Positions 5,583 through 13,272 of a stretch of 22,658 nucleotides of DNA are shown in pieces. This stretch comes from CAZTAR01 sp043813895 (GTDB taxonomy: Bacteria > Planctomycetota > Phycisphaerae > UBA1845 > UTPLA1). Every line of letters begins with the position of its first letter. Position 1 is the first letter of the stretch. The position numbers and the translations under genes were made by a program. The notes under the pieces are model-generated. The model ran no database searches. It was given only the letters and a program-made list of their open reading frames with translations, and was not told the origin of the DNA. The stretch lies in the NCBI GenBank assembly GCA_043813895.1, contig JBDRKQ010000188.1, positions 1-22,658 on the forward strand. The letters run 5' to 3'.

Positions 5583-7442
5583 ATGTCGTCGCTGATCTCT
5601 GACATCTTTCGCGGTGAGTACATCCTTTCGATGGTCGTGTTCCTGCCGATCATCGGGGCGGCGGTGTTGTTCACCCGGTCGAATTGGGATGCGGCGACGA
5701 TCCGGCGTTGGGCGCTTGGCTTTTCCGCGCTCACGTTGGCTCTGACGATCGTTGCTACCGGTATGTTCTTCGCGGGACGGTCTTCAGCCTGGTCCGCCAC
5801 GAGCTTCGCCTTGGTTGACCGTGCGGATTGGATCATTGGCGGGAGTGGGGGCGATACGGGCGGGATCAAGATCCAGTACTTCGTCGGCGTCGACGGGATC
5901 AGCCTGCCGCTATTGCTTATGACGGCCTTTCTGACGCCGTTGGCCATCTGGGGCAGCTTTACGGGCATCCAGGAGCGGCACCGCGAATACTACGCCCTGA
6001 TGCTGCTGCTCTTCGGGGCGATGCTAGGCGTGTTCTGCGCGCGCGACTTGTTGCTCTTCTACGTCTTCTTCGAGTTCACCCTTATCCCGTTGTATTTCCT
6101 GATCGGTATCTGGGGCGGATCGCAGCGCGAGAAGGCTGCCAACATGTTCTTCATCTACACGCTGGCGGGCAGCATGCTCACCTTTGCCGGCGTGTTGTAC
6201 CTCGGATGGAAGGCGTCGACGTACTGCGGTGTCTTCACGTTCGATTTCGATCAGCTCTATCAGCTCGCCGCCGCCGGCGCGCTCACGACGAGCGAGCAGG
6301 TGTGGCTGTTCCTCGCCTTCTTCGCCGGGTTCGCCATCAAGGTGCCGCTCTTCCCGCTGCACACGTGGCTGCCGTTGGCGCATACCGAGGCGCCGACAGC
6401 GGGTTCCGTCATCCTGGCCGCCGTGTTGCTCAAGCTCGGCACCTATGGTTTCCTGCGGCTCAGCCTGCCGACTTTCCCGGAGGCGACGGTCTCCCTCGCG
6501 CCGCTGCTCGGCGTGCTCGCTGTCGCGGGGATTATCTACGGCGCGCTGGCCGCGTGGGTGCAGAGCGACATCAAGAAACTCGTGGCGTATTCGTCCGTTT
6601 CGCACCTGGGCTTCTGCCTGCTGGGCATGTTCAGCCTCAATGCGGCGGGGCTCAGCGGCTCGCTCTTCTATATGATCAACCACGGCCTGAGTACCGGCGC
6701 CCTGTTCCTCGTTGTCGGCATGATCTATGAGCGTTACCACACGCGGGAGATGGGCGACATCGGCGGCCTCGGGCGCAAAATGCCCGTCATGGCTTTCTTC
6801 CTGGTCGTCTTCACCATGTCGAGCATCGGGCTGCCGGGCCTCAACGGCTTCGTCGGTGAGTTCCTCGTGCTGCTCGGCACGTTCACGTCCGGATCGCCCG
6901 GCGTGTATGAGGCCGGTCCGTTGGGCGTGTGGTATGCCGTGCCCGCAGCGACCGGCATACTCCTCGGCGCGATCTACATGCTGCACATGGTCAAGCGGGT
7001 GCTGTTCGGTCCTGTGAAGGAGCCGCCGCACGGTTGCGATTCGTCCAGCGGCCTGACGCAGGACCTGACGCGACGGGAGATCGGCATCCTCGCCCCGATC
7101 GCGGTGGTTTGCCTGTTGTTGGGCGTGTATCCCAAGCCTGTGCTCCAGGACGTGATGGAGCCGGCACTCGATCGCGAGGTGTTGGCAAGAGTGCTGGAGA
7201 AGAGCGACTCCGGCACCGCCGCCTCGCGAGCGTGGAACAGGCATTCCGACTGTGAGTCTGCCGGCGCATGCTCACATACGTTGGGTGCCACTGGCGGCTT
7301 GACCGCCAGTGCCGCCACTGGCAGCAAGCTGCCAGTGGCACACGCCAGTGCGACAATTGGCCCAGCACTGGCAGACAAGCTGCCAGTGGCACCCGCCGAC
7401 GGGTCGTTGGCGATCGCAGATGCCGAGGGGGAGGACGGATGA
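5583..7442 (+). CDS. nuoM: NADH-quinone oxidoreductase subunit M (antiporter-like), repeat-derived tail
   Basis: NuoM is the middle antiporter-like proton-pumping subunit. Diagnostic segments are FFEFTLIPLYFLIGIWGG with E164, FAIKVPLFPLHTWLPLAH with K253, then TEAPTAGSVILAAVLLKLG, and SDIKKLVAYSSVSHLGFCLLG. GLPGLNGFVGEFLVLLG is also typical of the family. The protein is 619 residues, against about 509 in E. coli. The excess is a C-terminal tail. Residues about 567-606 are encoded by three consecutive DNA hairpins (7287-7390) and read as alanine-rich peptide with LPVA motifs. The gene ends in an ATGA overlap with nuoN. AAGG about 10 bases upstream is a modest ribosome binding site. Confidence 0.95.
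   Translation: MSSLISDIFRGEYILSMVVFLPIIGAAVLFTRSNWDAATIRRWALGFSALTLALTIVATGMFFAGRSSAWSATSFALVDRADWIIGGSGGDTGGIKIQYFVGVDGISLPLLLMTAFLTPLAIWGSFTGIQERHREYYALMLLLFGAMLGVFCARDLLLFYVFFEFTLIPLYFLIGIWGGSQREKAANMFFIYTLAGSMLTFAGVLYLGWKASTYCGVFTFDFDQLYQLAAAGALTTSEQVWLFLAFFAGFAIKVPLFPLHTWLPLAHTEAPTAGSVILAAVLLKLGTYGFLRLSLPTFPEATVSLAPLLGVLAVAGIIYGALAAWVQSDIKKLVAYSSVSHLGFCLLGMFSLNAAGLSGSLFYMINHGLSTGALFLVVGMIYERYHTREMGDIGGLGRKMPVMAFFLVVFTMSSIGLPGLNGFVGEFLVLLGTFTSGSPGVYEAGPLGVWYAVPAATGILLGAIYMLHMVKRVLFGPVKEPPHGCDSSSGLTQDLTRREIGILAPIAVVCLLLGVYPKPVLQDVMEPALDREVLARVLEKSDSGTAASRAWNRHSDCESAGACSHTLGATGGLTASAATGSKLPVAHASATIGPALADKLPVAPADGSLAIADAEGEDG
7287..7390. repeat. Three consecutive hairpin repeats inside the nuoM 3' end
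   Basis: The first stem is CACTGGCGG (7289-7297) with CCGCCAGTG (7303-7311). The second is GCCACTGGCAGC (7314-7325) with GCTGCCAGTGGC (7328-7339), twelve pairs around an AA loop. The third is CACTGGCAG (7366-7374) with CTGCCAGTG (7380-7388). All share the CACTGGC core and so form one family. They are in frame and stop-free in nuoM, and also open in the nuoN frame, which stretches the apparent nuoN gene upstream. A strong ribosome binding site for nuoN follows at about 7427-7433. Confidence 0.85.
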
Positions 7443-9067
7443 TGCTGGCGATGCATCCGATGCTGACTGCTTTGATGCCGGAGATCACGCTGGTGGTCGG
7501 CGGTTCGGTGATTCTGCTGGCCGGCCTGGTGACTTCGCGCTCCGAGTCGAGATCGCCGGCCGACACGAACCTGGGTTCTGGCGCATTCGTCTGGCTCGCG
7601 CTGCTGGCTGTCGCGGGCGCCCTTCATCTTGCCAGGGGGCTTTCAGAGAGCACGGTCGAACAGGTCTCCGGTCTGAACCAGGATAGCCTGCTGTGGTACG
7701 CACGTCTTATTGGGCTGTCGGTCGGGGCGCTGATTCTTCTCGTCAATCGGCATGTTCCCGAACCGCACGAGCGCGGTGAGTTCTTCGCGCTGATACTGTT
7801 CTCGCTTGCCGGCCTGCTGCTCGTGGCCGCCGCGAACAACCTGATCCTGCTATTCCTGGGTCTCGAACTGGTCAGCGTTCCGACCTATATCCTCGTCGGG
7901 CTTTCCCGTCGCGACATCCGCGCCCAGGAGGCTACCGGCAAGTATTTCTTCCTGGGGGCCTTCGCGGCGGCGTTGATGCTCTACGGCTTCAGCTTTCTCT
8001 ACGGTGCTGCCGGCACGATGCAGTTGTTTCCCAGCCAGGCATCTCAGCACTCGATCTACACGGTGCTCTCCGAGCCCGGCGCGATGAGCGACACGATCGT
8101 CGTCATCGGTGTCCTGCTGGCCTTGGCGGGGCTAGCCTTCAAGGTGGCGGCCGTGCCACTGCATTTCTATGTGGCGGATGTCTACCAGGGCGCCGCTTCG
8201 CCTGTCACGGGCCTGTTGGGATTCGTCCCGAAGTTCGCCGGTTTCGTAGCCCTTGTGCGACTGTTCTGGCTTTGCGGCTGGACGTATGGCGACGCGATGT
8301 TCTGGCTGCTCTGGGGCATTGCGGCGGCGACGATGTTCGTCGGCAACACGCTGGCACTGATGCAGCACAACGTCAAGCGGATGCTGGCGTATTCGAGCGT
8401 CGCGCATTCGGGATACATGCTCGTCGCGCTCGTGGCCGGGCCGGGCATCAACCCAGCGAGCGCATCGCCGATGCGAAACGGCGTGACAGCCATGCTGTTC
8501 TATATCGCCGTGTACGGCGTAATGAACCTCGGTGCGTTTGCCGCGTTGTCGTTCTTCAGGAAGCAGGGTGAGGACGGAGAGGACTCCGTCGAGATGCTGG
8601 ACGATCTCGCCGGCGCGGCCAGGCGTCACCCTTGGGCGAGCCTCGCCCTGGCGGTCTGCGTCATGGGCCTGATGGGGTTCCCGCTGACCGGCGGTTTCCT
8701 TGGGAAGCTCTACGTGTTCAGCGCCGCCCTCTCGGCGACGGACGGCGCCGCGGGCCACCAGGCGATGATCGTCCTCGTGGTGATCGCCGTGCTGAATTCG
8801 GCCATCGCCGCGGCGTATTACCTGCGGATCCTCGCGACGTGCTACCTGAGGAAGCCCGCGGACGACATGAGGCCATCGCGGTGTCAGGTGTTGCGCGTTT
8901 CCATGGCACTTTGTGCTATCATTGTGCTGACGGCATTCTTCAGGCCGAGCGTGTTTTTCGATGCGGCGTCGCAGGCCGGGGCGTGGCGGCCGTGGAATGT
9001 CGAGCGCGTTGCGGCGCTGCCGGTCTCCGCCGACGCCTCTTTTGATGGAGAAACAGCCGGTCGGTAG
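7439..9067 (+). CDS. nuoN: NADH-quinone oxidoreductase subunit N (antiporter-like)
   Basis: NuoN is the antiporter-like subunit nearest NuoK, and the last gene of the operon. LLFLGLELVSVPTYILVGL carries the key glutamate E143 and LAFKVAAVPLHFYVADVYQGA the key lysine K235. ASPVTGLLGFVPKFAGFVAL and NVKRMLAYSSVAHSGYMLVAL are also typical. About fourteen hydrophobic segments are visible. The ATG at 7439 overlaps the nuoM stop (ATGA) and has a GGGGAGG box six bases upstream. It gives 542 residues, close to family length. The same frame is open back to 7268, but only across the nuoM tail and its hairpin repeats. Confidence 0.95.
   Translation: MMLAMHPMLTALMPEITLVVGGSVILLAGLVTSRSESRSPADTNLGSGAFVWLALLAVAGALHLARGLSESTVEQVSGLNQDSLLWYARLIGLSVGALILLVNRHVPEPHERGEFFALILFSLAGLLLVAAANNLILLFLGLELVSVPTYILVGLSRRDIRAQEATGKYFFLGAFAAALMLYGFSFLYGAAGTMQLFPSQASQHSIYTVLSEPGAMSDTIVVIGVLLALAGLAFKVAAVPLHFYVADVYQGAASPVTGLLGFVPKFAGFVALVRLFWLCGWTYGDAMFWLLWGIAAATMFVGNTLALMQHNVKRMLAYSSVAHSGYMLVALVAGPGINPASASPMRNGVTAMLFYIAVYGVMNLGAFAALSFFRKQGEDGEDSVEMLDDLAGAARRHPWASLALAVCVMGLMGFPLTGGFLGKLYVFSAALSATDGAAGHQAMIVLVVIAVLNSAIAAAYYLRILATCYLRKPADDMRPSRCQVLRVSMALCAIIVLTAFFRPSVFFDAASQAGAWRPWNVERVAALPVSADASFDGETAGR
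8891..8922 (+). promoter_or_regulatory. Possible extended -10 promoter inside the end of nuoN
   Basis: TGCTATCAT at 8914-8922 fits an extended -10 (TGn plus TATCAT, five of six to the sigma-70 consensus). TTGCGC at 8891-8896 is a poor -35 and the 20-bp gap is long. If active, it would drive the groES-like, SNase-like and btpA genes separately from the nuo operon. It lies within coding sequence, so the match may be chance. Confidence 0.25.
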
Positions 9068-9133
9068 GAAGGGGTGTCCGGTTGCCGGCTTTGCGGTGAC
9101 CGCGATATGGAGTTGGTTCAGCCGGGGACGAGC

Positions 9134-9466
9134 ATGAGTAGTCGCAACGAATCCAAACCGCGGGCCGCGAAACTCGAGACCGTCGAGCCGCTCGGCAAGC
9201 GCGTCTTGATCCGCAAGGATGCAGACAAGAAGACGACCAAGGGTGGGATCCAACTTCCGGACAACATCGAGATTCCCACTCTGACCGGCCGCATCGTCGC
9301 CGTTTCGCAGCAGGTCGACCACGACGACGATTTCCCGATTCGGCAGTATGACAAGGTGCTCTTCAATCCCAAGCACGCGATCCCGGTCGATTTCGAGGGA
9401 GACAACCAGCTTTTTGTCGTGCCGATCGAGGATGTCGTCGCGGTGTTCCGTCGCGACGGCCAATGA
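9134..9466 (+). CDS. Divergent GroES-like co-chaperonin (Cpn10 family)
   Basis: The 110-residue protein follows the Cpn10 pattern: VEPLGKRVLIRKDAD, a mobile-loop motif KGGIQLPDN (residues 37-44) that would contact GroEL, TGRIVAVS, then YDKVLFNPKHAIPVDFEGDNQLFVVPIEDVVAVF matching the C-terminal barrel strands. It differs from housekeeping GroES in its polar N-terminal extension and in the VDHDDDFPIR segment. No groEL lies beside it, so it is probably an accessory paralogue rather than the main groES. For that reason no gene symbol is assigned. The ATG at 9134 has GGGGA about six bases upstream. Starts at 9107 or 9074 in the same frame are possible but add non-homologous residues. It follows nuoN by 66 bases on the same strand. 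Confidence 0.8.
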   Translation: MSSRNESKPRAAKLETVEPLGKRVLIRKDADKKTTKGGIQLPDNIEIPTLTGRIVAVSQQVDHDDDFPIRQYDKVLFNPKHAIPVDFEGDNQLFVVPIEDVVAVFRRDGQ

Positions 9467-9521
9467 GTCGATTCGAGTGGTCGCGCAATTGAATCGAGAG
9501 TTTCCAACAGGGGCACGTCTG

Positions 9522-10580
9522 ATGCACCGCCGTGACACCGGCTCGGGCGTTCAAGTGACGACGAGTTGTCATTCGCGCGGCCGTGCGCGTGCATGTGTGC
9601 TGTTCTTCTCCGCGGTCCTCGCGATCATTGCGCATGGCAGCGTTGCCGCACGACTTGTCGCGGACGAAGTCATCGGCGCCAAGGACAGCAAGGTCTATCA
9701 CCTCTATCCGGACGAGTGCGGTTCCGCCAAGCGGATCAGCCCGGGCAATCGAATCTCCTTCAAGTCCGCCGAGGAAGCCGAGCGCGCGGGCCGTCGGCTG
9801 TGCAAGCGATGCGAGGCGCTGCGTGAGAAGAAACGGGAGCAGACTGAAGCCGGCAGCGGTTCCGGACAGTCTGAGGGCTCGGAGCGTTCGGACGGGCCGT
9901 TCGGTTCGCCGCCGCCGCAGCCCGGGGAGCCGGGGCCGACTGTGCCGTCCGCCGCAAGTCTGCCGCAGATCGCGCGCGTGACCGGCGTCTTGCCCGGCGG
10001 AACGATCGAGTTGGACATCGGCGAAAAGGCGCGGCTGGTCGGCGTCGTGTGTCCACAGGATGGGCAGGTAGGCGCGGAGGATGCCGTGCGGTTCATAACA
10101 GAGCAGACGCAGGGGCGGACCGTGCGCCTCTTTCGCGATGCGTCTCTTGAGCCTTCCCCACATCGGGACGCTTTAGGCCGGTTGCTGGTGCATCTCACGC
10201 CCGAGCCGGACGGGCGGGACCTGGGCGGCGAGTTGATCTTTCAGGGCTTTGCGTGGCTGGATCGCGACGCGCAGTTTGCCCGGCGGCGGGAGTACACGCG
10301 TCGGGAGGAGGAGGCCTGGCGTGCGCCGCGCGGCATCTGGAAACCCGAGAAAGGGGCTGCCGGGAATCACAAGGTCGTGACGGGCCGACACGCGCACCAC
10401 TATCACGATCCGAACTGCCGGCACATCGCGCACCTCACTGACATTATCACGCTGACGCTGAACGAGGCGAAGTCTCGCCGCCTGCCGCCGTGTCCGCTGT
10501 ACGGCGTGAAGGACAGCGACACAAAGAAGCAGCGGAAGGACGATCGAGCGCAGCAGAAGCCGAAGAAAGGCCAATCTTGA
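9522..10580 (+). CDS. Secreted SNase-fold protein with two Cys/His motifs, nuclease residues apparently missing
   Basis: After an arginine-rich start, a hydrophobic stretch (residues 25-42, CVLFFSAVLAIIAHGSVAA) looks like a signal peptide or anchor. Residues 58-97 form a motif of the type YH-x5-C...C-x2-C (Y59, H60, C66, C94, C97). A Ser/Gly/Pro-rich linker follows. Residues about 150-273 resemble a staphylococcal-nuclease domain, ending in the typical LGRLLVHL, FQGFAWLDRDA and RGIW. A second YH-x3-C...C motif (Y294, H295, C299, C324) and a lysine-rich tail close the protein. Of the nuclease site, R171 and R220 align with the two catalytic arginines. The calcium-binding DGDT reads PGGT, and the positions of D40 and E43 are V176 and Q179. 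It may therefore bind rather than cut nucleic acid, or bind something else. The ATG at 9522 gives 352 residues. Confidence 0.7.
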   Translation: MHRRDTGSGVQVTTSCHSRGRARACVLFFSAVLAIIAHGSVAARLVADEVIGAKDSKVYHLYPDECGSAKRISPGNRISFKSAEEAERAGRRLCKRCEALREKKREQTEAGSGSGQSEGSERSDGPFGSPPPQPGEPGPTVPSAASLPQIARVTGVLPGGTIELDIGEKARLVGVVCPQDGQVGAEDAVRFITEQTQGRTVRLFRDASLEPSPHRDALGRLLVHLTPEPDGRDLGGELIFQGFAWLDRDAQFARRREYTRREEEAWRAPRGIWKPEKGAAGNHKVVTGRHAHHYHDPNCRHIAHLTDIITLTLNEAKSRRLPPCPLYGVKDSDTKKQRKDDRAQQKPKKGQS

Positions 10581-10615
10581 AGCATCCGCCTTTTCAGCCA
10601 CACAGACGATCAACA

Positions 10616-11446
10616 ATGCCTGCGAACAAACGAAAGTCAAACCAAGCCTCGCGAACGCACGCGCGACTCCGCGACCTGTCGCTTATCGGGATGGTACACC
10701 TGCCGCCGCTGCCCGGCGCGCCGAACGCGCGGTTGCCGATGGCGGACCTGATCGATCGCGCGGTGGCCGAGGCGCGCGTGCTCGCACGGGCTGGCTTCGA
10801 CGCGATAATCGTCGAGAACTTCGGCGATGCCCCCTTCGCAGCCGAGCGGGTCCCGCCCGAGACCGTCGCGGCGATGGGGGTGGTGGTCGATCACGTCGTC
10901 CGCGCGGTGAAGCTGCCGGTCGGCGTGAACGTCCTTCGCAACGACGCCGCGGCCGCGCTCGCCGTCGCCGCCGCCACAGGCGCCTCGTTCATCCGCGTGA
11001 ACATCCTCTGCGGCGCGTACGCGACCGATCAGGGCATCATCACAGGACCTGCCCACGACCTGCTGCGGCTTCGGGCGCGGATTGCCCCGCGCGTCATGAT
11101 CGCCGCGGACGTCCACGTCAAACACGCCACACCGATCAGCCAGCCGGACATCGCGCTTGCCGCCGAAGAGACGGCCTACCGAGGCGGCGCTGACGCCTTG
11201 ATCGTGAGCGGCTCCGCGACGGGCTCGCCTACGGACTTCGATGCGGTCCGCCGCGTGAAGGATGCCGTTAGTGACCGGCCGGTGTGGGTGGGTTCCGGCG
11301 TGACGGCCGAGCGCGCGATGGACTATCTCGATGTCGCCGATGCCGTGATCGTAGGCACCTGCCTGAAGCGCGGCGGCAAGACGACGGCAGCGCTCGATCC
11401 GAAAAGGGCGGCCGCGTTTGTGAAGGTGACTCGCAATCGCGGATAG
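10616..11446 (+). CDS. btpA: BtpA/SgcQ family TIM-barrel protein
   Basis: The protein matches the BtpA/SgcQ family: IGMVHLPPLPGAP near the N-terminus, ARAGFDAIIVENFGDAPF, PVGVNVLRNDAAAALAVA, GASFIRVNILCGAYATDQGII, VMIAADVHVKHA, GGADALIVSGSATGSPTDF and VWVGSGVTAERAMDYLDVADAVIVGT. These are successive strand-loop units of a (beta/alpha)8 barrel. BtpA is known in cyanobacteria for photosystem I stability and SgcQ in enterobacteria from a sugar gene cluster. The reaction is unresolved, and nothing here suggests photosynthesis. The length of 276 residues is normal. The ATG at 10616 is 35 bases after the SNase-like gene, with no strong ribosome binding site visible. Confidence 0.85.
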   Translation: MPANKRKSNQASRTHARLRDLSLIGMVHLPPLPGAPNARLPMADLIDRAVAEARVLARAGFDAIIVENFGDAPFAAERVPPETVAAMGVVVDHVVRAVKLPVGVNVLRNDAAAALAVAAATGASFIRVNILCGAYATDQGIITGPAHDLLRLRARIAPRVMIAADVHVKHATPISQPDIALAAEETAYRGGADALIVSGSATGSPTDFDAVRRVKDAVSDRPVWVGSGVTAERAMDYLDVADAVIVGTCLKRGGKTTAALDPKRAAAFVKVTRNRG

Positions 11447-11455
11447 GCGAACGCG

Positions 11456-11480
11456 GATTGACGATTACAGATTGACGATT
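11456..11480. repeat. Short direct repeat after btpA
   Basis: GATTGACGATT occurs at 11456-11466 and again at 11470-11480, three bases apart. A further short array of GTCG/GCGTCGCG units follows to about 11510. This low-complexity spacer vocabulary is non-coding as far as can be seen. It belongs to the 193-bp gap between btpA and the convergent membrane-protein gene. Confidence 0.6.
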
Positions 11481-11538
11481 CGAGGAGGGCGTCGGGCGTC
11501 GCGCGTCGCGCATTGGGTGCGCTACTGTTACGGTCCCC

Positions 11539-11567
11539 GTAGCGGCCGACGCCCCTGTCGGCCGTTG
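11539..11567. repeat. 29-bp palindromic repeat (copy 2, inverted relative to 2927-2955)
   Basis: The stem CGGCCGAC (11543-11550) pairs with GTCGGCCG (11557-11564) around the loop GCCCCT. The flanks GTAG and TTG complete the 29-base unit. Its reverse complement equals 2927-2955 except for one loop base. Here it lies between the convergent ends of btpA and the membrane-protein gene, where such a hairpin could stabilise or end transcripts from either side. No T-run is adjacent. Confidence 0.8.
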
Positions 11568-11639
11568 TCGGGTGCCATTCATGAGCAAGCCTCCGTCAAG
11601 TAGGCAGCGGGACGGTCGGGGCGTAGAAGCTATCAGCCT

Positions 11640-12797
11640 TCAAGTGATAAGCTCTGACTCTTGAGGAACACCCGCTGCTGCTTGGGTCGCCTGCCACGCG
11701 CGACTCCCTGACTTCAAGCCTACCCAACCCAGCCAACCAAGGGAACCATAGAATATGAGCACGACGCTGATCGTTGTCTTAGCTTGTATAACGCCGGCGT
11801 TCTCGTAAAGATGCCTGTGTGCCTCGCTCAATTGCCAGCCTTGGACGATGCAAATGGCCAGGAAGATGGTGGCGACGGCCTTGGTGTAGAATATGGCGAA
11901 GTCGTAGAGCGCCTTGCACTTCTCTCTATCACCGTTGGCGGTTTTCAATGCGACCTCGAATTCTTCATTGAAGACAATCCTGTCTATGAACCAGAAGAGG
12001 GCAACCCAGTAGAACGAAGTTAGGAGCACCGTGAAGGATGGCCATAGCTTGAGGCCCATGATGTCGTTATGCCAAGCATCGACGCCGCAGCACAGAGGGA
12101 CGAATACGAGAATTATCAATGCTGCGCGGTAAGGACTAGGATTAACTAAAACATGAATCGATATTATACCCAGGAACACCAAGAAACCCGGAAAGAAGAT
12201 CAACACGTAGTGGGGAGAGGCGGACGAGAAAGACGAGGGGCCGTCAGTGAGAATCGTGAAGTCCTTCTCTGCGTTGGAGATGGCACCACGTTGGCTGTTT
12301 GTCTCCCGCCTGTCTGCTCCGTTGGTTGTAGGACTAGGCTGGCTGGCTGTCTCCTGGTTCTTTGCCTCGTTGGTGGTAGGACTAGCCTGGTTGTCAGTTT
12401 CCCCTTTCGTTGCCTTAAACAGCAGGGCATCGTACAGCTCGATCAACCGTTCGGCTTTCGCTATCGCGTTGTCGTCCAATCCTTTGTCTGATCGCGCGAT
12501 CTTCTTCATCACCAGATCGTCAAGGACATTCTCCAGTTCTCGGGGGTCCTTGTAGACTACCTTCAACACTGGGGGGTGTTTCTTCTCATCAGCGAGTTGT
12601 AGCTGGACCAGTAGTCGATCAGCTTCCGACTTCAGGCTGTCGTAGCAGCGCGTGTTTGTGCAAGCTGCTCCCTCGACTAATACCCAGTAGGCACCGGCAA
12701 CGTAAAGAGCGAGCCGCCAGCCTTGCTGCCAGCCAATGCGCCGGTTTTTCCACCAATCTTTCCGCCAGAATCGCCGCCGCTCGCTCTTGTTGGCCAT
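11640..12797 (-). CDS. Unrecognised six-helix membrane protein with 16-residue repeats
   Basis: I do not recognise a family. The 385-residue protein begins with a basic, tryptophan-rich segment (RRRFWRKDWWKNRR), then one hydrophobic helix (28-43) and a soluble region to about 190. That region holds an acidic helical part and three degenerate 16-residue Thr/Asn/Gln-rich repeats (residues about 128-175, with SPTTN motifs). Five further hydrophobic segments follow at about 196-218, 223-240, 252-272, 305-320 and 342-361. The start at 12797 has AAGGA seven bases upstream. An upstream ATG at 12842 in the same frame lacks this and overlaps a TATGAT-like -10. The gene is visibly more AT-rich than its neighbours, which suggests transfer or relaxed selection. 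It converges on btpA. Confidence 0.7.
   Translation of the reverse strand: MANKSERRRFWRKDWWKNRRIGWQQGWRLALYVAGAYWVLVEGAACTNTRCYDSLKSEADRLLVQLQLADEKKHPPVLKVVYKDPRELENVLDDLVMKKIARSDKGLDDNAIAKAERLIELYDALLFKATKGETDNQASPTTNEAKNQETASQPSPTTNGADRRETNSQRGAISNAEKDFTILTDGPSSFSSASPHYVLIFFPGFLVFLGIISIHVLVNPSPYRAALIILVFVPLCCGVDAWHNDIMGLKLWPSFTVLLTSFYWVALFWFIDRIVFNEEFEVALKTANGDREKCKALYDFAIFYTKAVATIFLAICIVQGWQLSEAHRHLYENAGVIQAKTTISVVLIFYGSLGWLGWVGLKSGSRAWQATQAAAGVPQESELIT
12273..12416 (-). repeat. Three degenerate 48-bp tandem repeats inside the membrane-protein gene
   Basis: Units start at 12273, 12321 and 12369, each opening with GTTGG on the + strand. The second and third units agree at about 37 of 48 positions, and the first is more decayed. 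The length is a multiple of three, so the reading frame is kept and the protein gains 16 residues per unit. They encode a polar, probably disordered linker between the soluble N-terminal region and the membrane block. Confidence 0.75.
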
Positions 12798-13272
12798 GTC
12801 GTCATCCTTCTGCTTGTTGACTTCGGAGACATGATCATACATGAAGCGGTCGCACGCAAACAGCAGAGACCAAGAGGCCTAATGGGCGCGGCGTTGCGAG
12901 GCTCTCTGGCTTCGCGTCGTGGTCTGGCCATGAGGGCACGTTGTCAAGGGGATCGTCGCTCGCGTCCTCCCCAGACTGGCGGTATCTTCCCGGCTGGCAG
13001 GGTTTTACCTGGACCGGGGGGCACGGCATCGTCCCCTGTAACGCCGGGTGCTACTGCTCTCAAGAAGCGTTCTCCAGTAAGCCAAACAAGAAAAACACCG
13101 CCAAACCCCGAAGCGCTGAGCACGACTCTCCAACGGCCCCAATGTAACCGAACCCAAACAAGCGACACCGAGGTCCGAAGACTTTACGGGCATTTGCGGC
13201 GGTTGTCACTTTTTTCTGCTGCAAACGGCGGCGGCGGTTGGGCTGGGAGAGGGTCGGTTCGTCGGCTGCAAG
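12798..13272. other. Gap without a convincing gene
   Basis: This spacer separates two - strand genes. Open frames exist on both strands (for example 12723-13373 + and 12944-13168 -), but none shows a recognisable domain, a ribosome binding site or protein-like composition. On the - strand a TATGAT at 12842-12837 could be the -10 of the membrane-protein promoter, though no good -35 sits at the right distance. No terminator with a T-run was found after the PilZ gene. Confidence 0.5.

Noticed and set aside
6024..7244. 406-codon - strand open frame opposite nuoM
   Set aside because: It is antisense to conserved NuoM motifs, with charged low-complexity composition and no domain.
7268..7438. N-terminal extension of nuoN
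   Set aside because: It overlaps the nuoM tail and hairpins. ATG 7439 has a strong ribosome binding site and forms the ATGA overlap.
8132..9538. 468-codon - strand open frame opposite nuoN and the groES-like gene
   Set aside because: It spans two conserved + strand genes and has no recognisable domain or start site.
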